From Lachnoclostridium phytofermentans (lineage in GTDB: Bacteria > Bacillota > Clostridia > Lachnospirales > Lachnospiraceae), in the NCBI GenBank assembly GCA_003526525.1, contig DPVV01000392.1, positions 1 through 7,134 on the forward strand: 7,134 nucleotides of DNA, in the 5' to 3' direction. The notes under the pieces are model-generated. The model was not told where the DNA came from. It searched no databases and saw only the letters and a list, made by a program, of their open reading frames with translations. The position numbers were made by a program, and so were the translations under genes. Positions 4,764 to 7,134 of the stretch are shown here, piece by piece (the stretch's first letter is position 1; each line of letters begins with the position of its first letter).

Positions 4764-7134
4764 ATGTCAAGATGCGTTAAACAAAGCAAAGAACTCCTTC
4801 ATTTGCCAGCGTATCAATTAGAATACGAAGAGGAGTTAAATGATAGCAAAAGTTTAGGACTTGTATTTCGTCATAAAAAATCAGGTGCTAGAATTTGTGT
4901 GGTATCAAATGAGGATGAGAATAAAGTATTTACGATTGGTTTTCGAACTCCACCAAAAAACAGTACGGGTGTAGCTCATATTATTGAGCATACGGTACTG
5001 TGTGGATCGAAAGAGTTTCCAGCAAAAGACCCATTTATTGAACTTGCGAAAGGTTCTTTAAATACCTTTTTAAATGCTATGACTTACTCAGACAAAACAA
5101 TATATCCTGTAGCAAGTTGTAATGAAAAAGATTTTCAGAATCTGATCCATGTCTATATGGATGCAGTATTCCATCCTAACATTTATTACCGTAGAGAAAT
5201 TTTTGAACAAGAGGGATGGCATTACGAATTAGAGGATTTGAATTCAGAATTAAAATATAACGGAATCGTTTATAGTGAGATGAAGGGAGCGTTCTCCTCA
5301 CCAGAGCAGCAGTTATTTCGAGCAATTCAAGCTAGCTTGTTTCCTGATACTCCATATGGAGTAGAGTCAGGTGGTGACCCTGATTATGTACCAGACTTAA
5401 GTTACGAGGAATTTTTAGAGTTCCATAAAAAGTTTTATCATCCTTCAAACAGCTATATTTACCTATATGGAGATATGGATGTAGAAGAAAAGCTAAACTG
5501 GCTTGATGAAGCATATTTAAGTAATTATGATATCCTAAAAGTTGATTCTGAAATCCCAATGCAAAAAGCATTTGATGGTCCGAAGAAGATTGTGTCATTA
5601 TACCCACTAAGCGATAGCGAGAATGAAGTAGATAATACCTACTTAAGTTATAATGCAGTGATTGGTTCATCGATTGATACTACACAGTGTATGGCATTTC
5701 AGATTCTTGAGGCAGCACTACTTTCTGCCCCTGGAGCACCATTAAAGCAAGCTTTAATTGATGCTGGAATTGGAAAAGATATCTTAAGTAGCTATGAAAA
5801 TGAAATCCTTCAACCAACCTTTACGATTATCGCTAAAAATGCGAATGAGGAGCAGTTAGAGAAGTTCCTTTCTGTCATTACTTCAACCTTAGAAGCTATA
5901 GTAAAGGATGGGTTAAATGAAAAATCACTCTTAGCTGCAATCAATAACTTAGAATTCCGTTATCGTGAAGCAGACTTTGGACAATTTCCAAAAGGATTAC
6001 TCTTTGGTATTCAGATGTTTGGAAGTTGGCTTTATGATGATACGAAAGCATTTGATTATATGCATGGTAATCGTGTTTTTCAGTTTTTAAAGAGCAAAAT
6101 TAATACAGGATATTATGAAGATCTGATTCGTAACTATTTAATAAATAATACACATGTAACCCACATGGTATTAAAACCGAAAAAAGGATTGACTGGGGAA
6201 AGAGAAGCGAAATTAAAAGAAAAGCTTGAGCAATATAAAAATTCTTTATCTTTAGAAGAGAAGGAAGCAATTGTAGCTTCAACAAAACACTTAAAAGAGT
6301 ACCAGGAAGCACCATCAACAAAAGAGGAGCTTGAAAAAATTCCACTTCTTACGATTGATGATATTAAAAAAGACGCACATCCACTTCATAATAAGGAATG
6401 CTCTATCGAAAACTTACCGGTTCTTCACCATGAAGTTTTTACTAATGGAATTGCATATATCAAATGTATGTTTGACTTAAGCAAGGTACCAGAAGAACTT
6501 GTTCCTTATTTAAATTTATTGGCAACCGTTCTTGGCTATATCGATACAGAGAACTATAGTTTTTTAGAGCTATCGAATGAGATTAACATCCATACGGGTG
6601 GTATGAGTGCGGAACTGATTACTTTTAATAAGAAGATGGATCCAGATACGTATACTCCGGTATTTTCGATGAGTGGAAAGGTGCTATATTCAAAAATCGA
6701 TAAGTTATTTGAGTTAATTAGGGAAATTGTTCACCATTCTAAGCTAGGAGATACCAAGCGCCTTTTTGAAATTATTCGAGAGGTTAAATCAAGAATTCAA
6801 ATGAGAATGAACTCTGCAGGTCATTCGGTTGCAGTTGATCGTGCATTTTCTTATATCACACAGAGTGGATATTATACGGAGGAAACAAAAGGTATTCGAT
6901 ACTTTAGATTCCTATCAACATTAGAACAAGAATTTGAATCAAGAAAAGAGGAAATTGTTACTTCCTTAAGAAAGCTAAGCGAAATCATCTTTACAAAGGA
7001 TGGTATTGTAATCAGCATAACGGCTGAACAGGATGGCTTCACACAGTTAACAAAGGCATTACCAGGATTTACCGACTCCTTATCAGGTACGTTAGATACT
7101 AGCAAAGGGAAAACCATCAAGGAAACACTAAAAG
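4764..7134 (+). CDS. M16C (insulinase/PreP-like) zinc metallopeptidase; 3' end outside window
   Basis: The frame is open from ATG 4764 to the right edge (790 complete codons) with no stop or frameshift. The start follows AGTAGGG with 6 bases between. The inverted zinc motif HxxEH is present as HIIEH (H72, E75, H76), with the third ligand probably E172 in NGIVYSEMKG, so the enzyme should be active. The N-terminal half resembles the catalytic and second M16 domains. Residues about 470-720 (from LKPKKG through the lysine- and glutamate-rich KLKEKLEQYKNSLSLEEKEA to IPLLTIDDI at 526) match the M16C-associated linker that joins the two halves of the clamshell. Family members run to about 970 residues, so roughly 180 are missing. 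Relatives (mitochondrial PreP/Cym1, bacterial homologues) degrade unstructured peptides. There is no signal peptide, so I infer a cytoplasmic peptide-clearing role. Substrates are unknown. Confidence 0.95.
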   Translation, partial: MSRCVKQSKELLHLPAYQLEYEEELNDSKSLGLVFRHKKSGARICVVSNEDENKVFTIGFRTPPKNSTGVAHIIEHTVLCGSKEFPAKDPFIELAKGSLNTFLNAMTYSDKTIYPVASCNEKDFQNLIHVYMDAVFHPNIYYRREIFEQEGWHYELEDLNSELKYNGIVYSEMKGAFSSPEQQLFRAIQASLFPDTPYGVESGGDPDYVPDLSYEEFLEFHKKFYHPSNSYIYLYGDMDVEEKLNWLDEAYLSNYDILKVDSEIPMQKAFDGPKKIVSLYPLSDSENEVDNTYLSYNAVIGSSIDTTQCMAFQILEAALLSAPGAPLKQALIDAGIGKDILSSYENEILQPTFTIIAKNANEEQLEKFLSVITSTLEAIVKDGLNEKSLLAAINNLEFRYREADFGQFPKGLLFGIQMFGSWLYDDTKAFDYMHGNRVFQFLKSKINTGYYEDLIRNYLINNTHVTHMVLKPKKGLTGEREAKLKEKLEQYKNSLSLEEKEAIVASTKHLKEYQEAPSTKEELEKIPLLTIDDIKKDAHPLHNKECSIENLPVLHHEVFTNGIAYIKCMFDLSKVPEELVPYLNLLATVLGYIDTENYSFLELSNEINIHTGGMSAELITFNKKMDPDTYTPVFSMSGKVLYSKIDKLFELIREIVHHSKLGDTKRLFEIIREVKSRIQMRMNSAGHSVAVDRAFSYITQSGYYTEETKGIRYFRFLSTLEQEFESRKEEIVTSLRKLSEIIFTKDGIVISITAEQDGFTQLTKALPGFTDSLSGTLDTSKGKTIKETLK

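Noticed and set aside
5332..7120. Three minus-strand open frames inside the peptidase gene (5332-5670, 6100-6345, 6872-7120)
   Set aside because: They are antisense to an uninterrupted M16C reading frame with intact motifs, and the leucine- and serine-rich products are typical of antisense reading of AT-rich coding sequence.

Overview
The window is AT-rich, has strong AGGAGG-type ribosome binding sites and A/T-tailed hairpin terminators, and carries protein families typical of clostridial Firmicutes (DUF4491, M16C insulinase-type peptidase, purH under a ZTP riboswitch). I infer a member of the class Clostridia, most likely Lachnospiraceae (Lachnoclostridium phytofermentans-like). The species assignment is an impression from protein similarity, not the result of a search.

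Layout. Bases 2-271 (+) are the 3' end of a PilZ-domain gene, probably a cyclic-di-GMP receptor, closed by a long hairpin terminator at 308-369. Converging on it is a DHH/DHHA1 phosphoesterase gene (469-1473, -) with its own promoter. Next on the minus strand is a small three-helix membrane protein of the DUF4491 family (1670-1954). The divergent region 1955-2361 contains no gene of its own. It holds a candidate promoter, a ZTP (pfl) riboswitch aptamer (about 2166-2257) and an intrinsic terminator (2247-2317) whose 3' arm can pair with the conserved 3' block of the aptamer. This controls purH (2362-3918, +), the bifunctional enzyme for the last two steps of IMP synthesis. purH converges on a CspA-family cold-shock gene (4155-4355, -), and the two share a perfect 21-bp bidirectional terminator (4041-4087). 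A 408-base divergent region carries the csp promoter on the minus strand and a strong extended -10 promoter on the plus strand. The latter drives a long-leader gene for an M16C zinc metallopeptidase (from 4764, + strand), which runs off the right edge after 790 codons.

How the genes relate. The clearest logic is the purH cassette. ZTP and its precursor AICAR (ZMP) accumulate when 10-formyl-tetrahydrofolate is short; PurH consumes AICAR plus 10-formyl-THF, so a ZTP-activated anti-termination switch raises the enzyme when its substrate piles up. The other genes are singly transcribed housekeeping or accessory units with no evident shared pathway. A possible nucleotide-signalling link between the PilZ protein and the DHH phosphoesterase is speculative. 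I found no mobile element, CRISPR array, tRNA or rRNA, and no clear sign of an undescribed multi-gene system. The parts most worth a second look are the riboswitch strand-exchange geometry, the structured purH 3' region and the palindromes in the peptidase leader.
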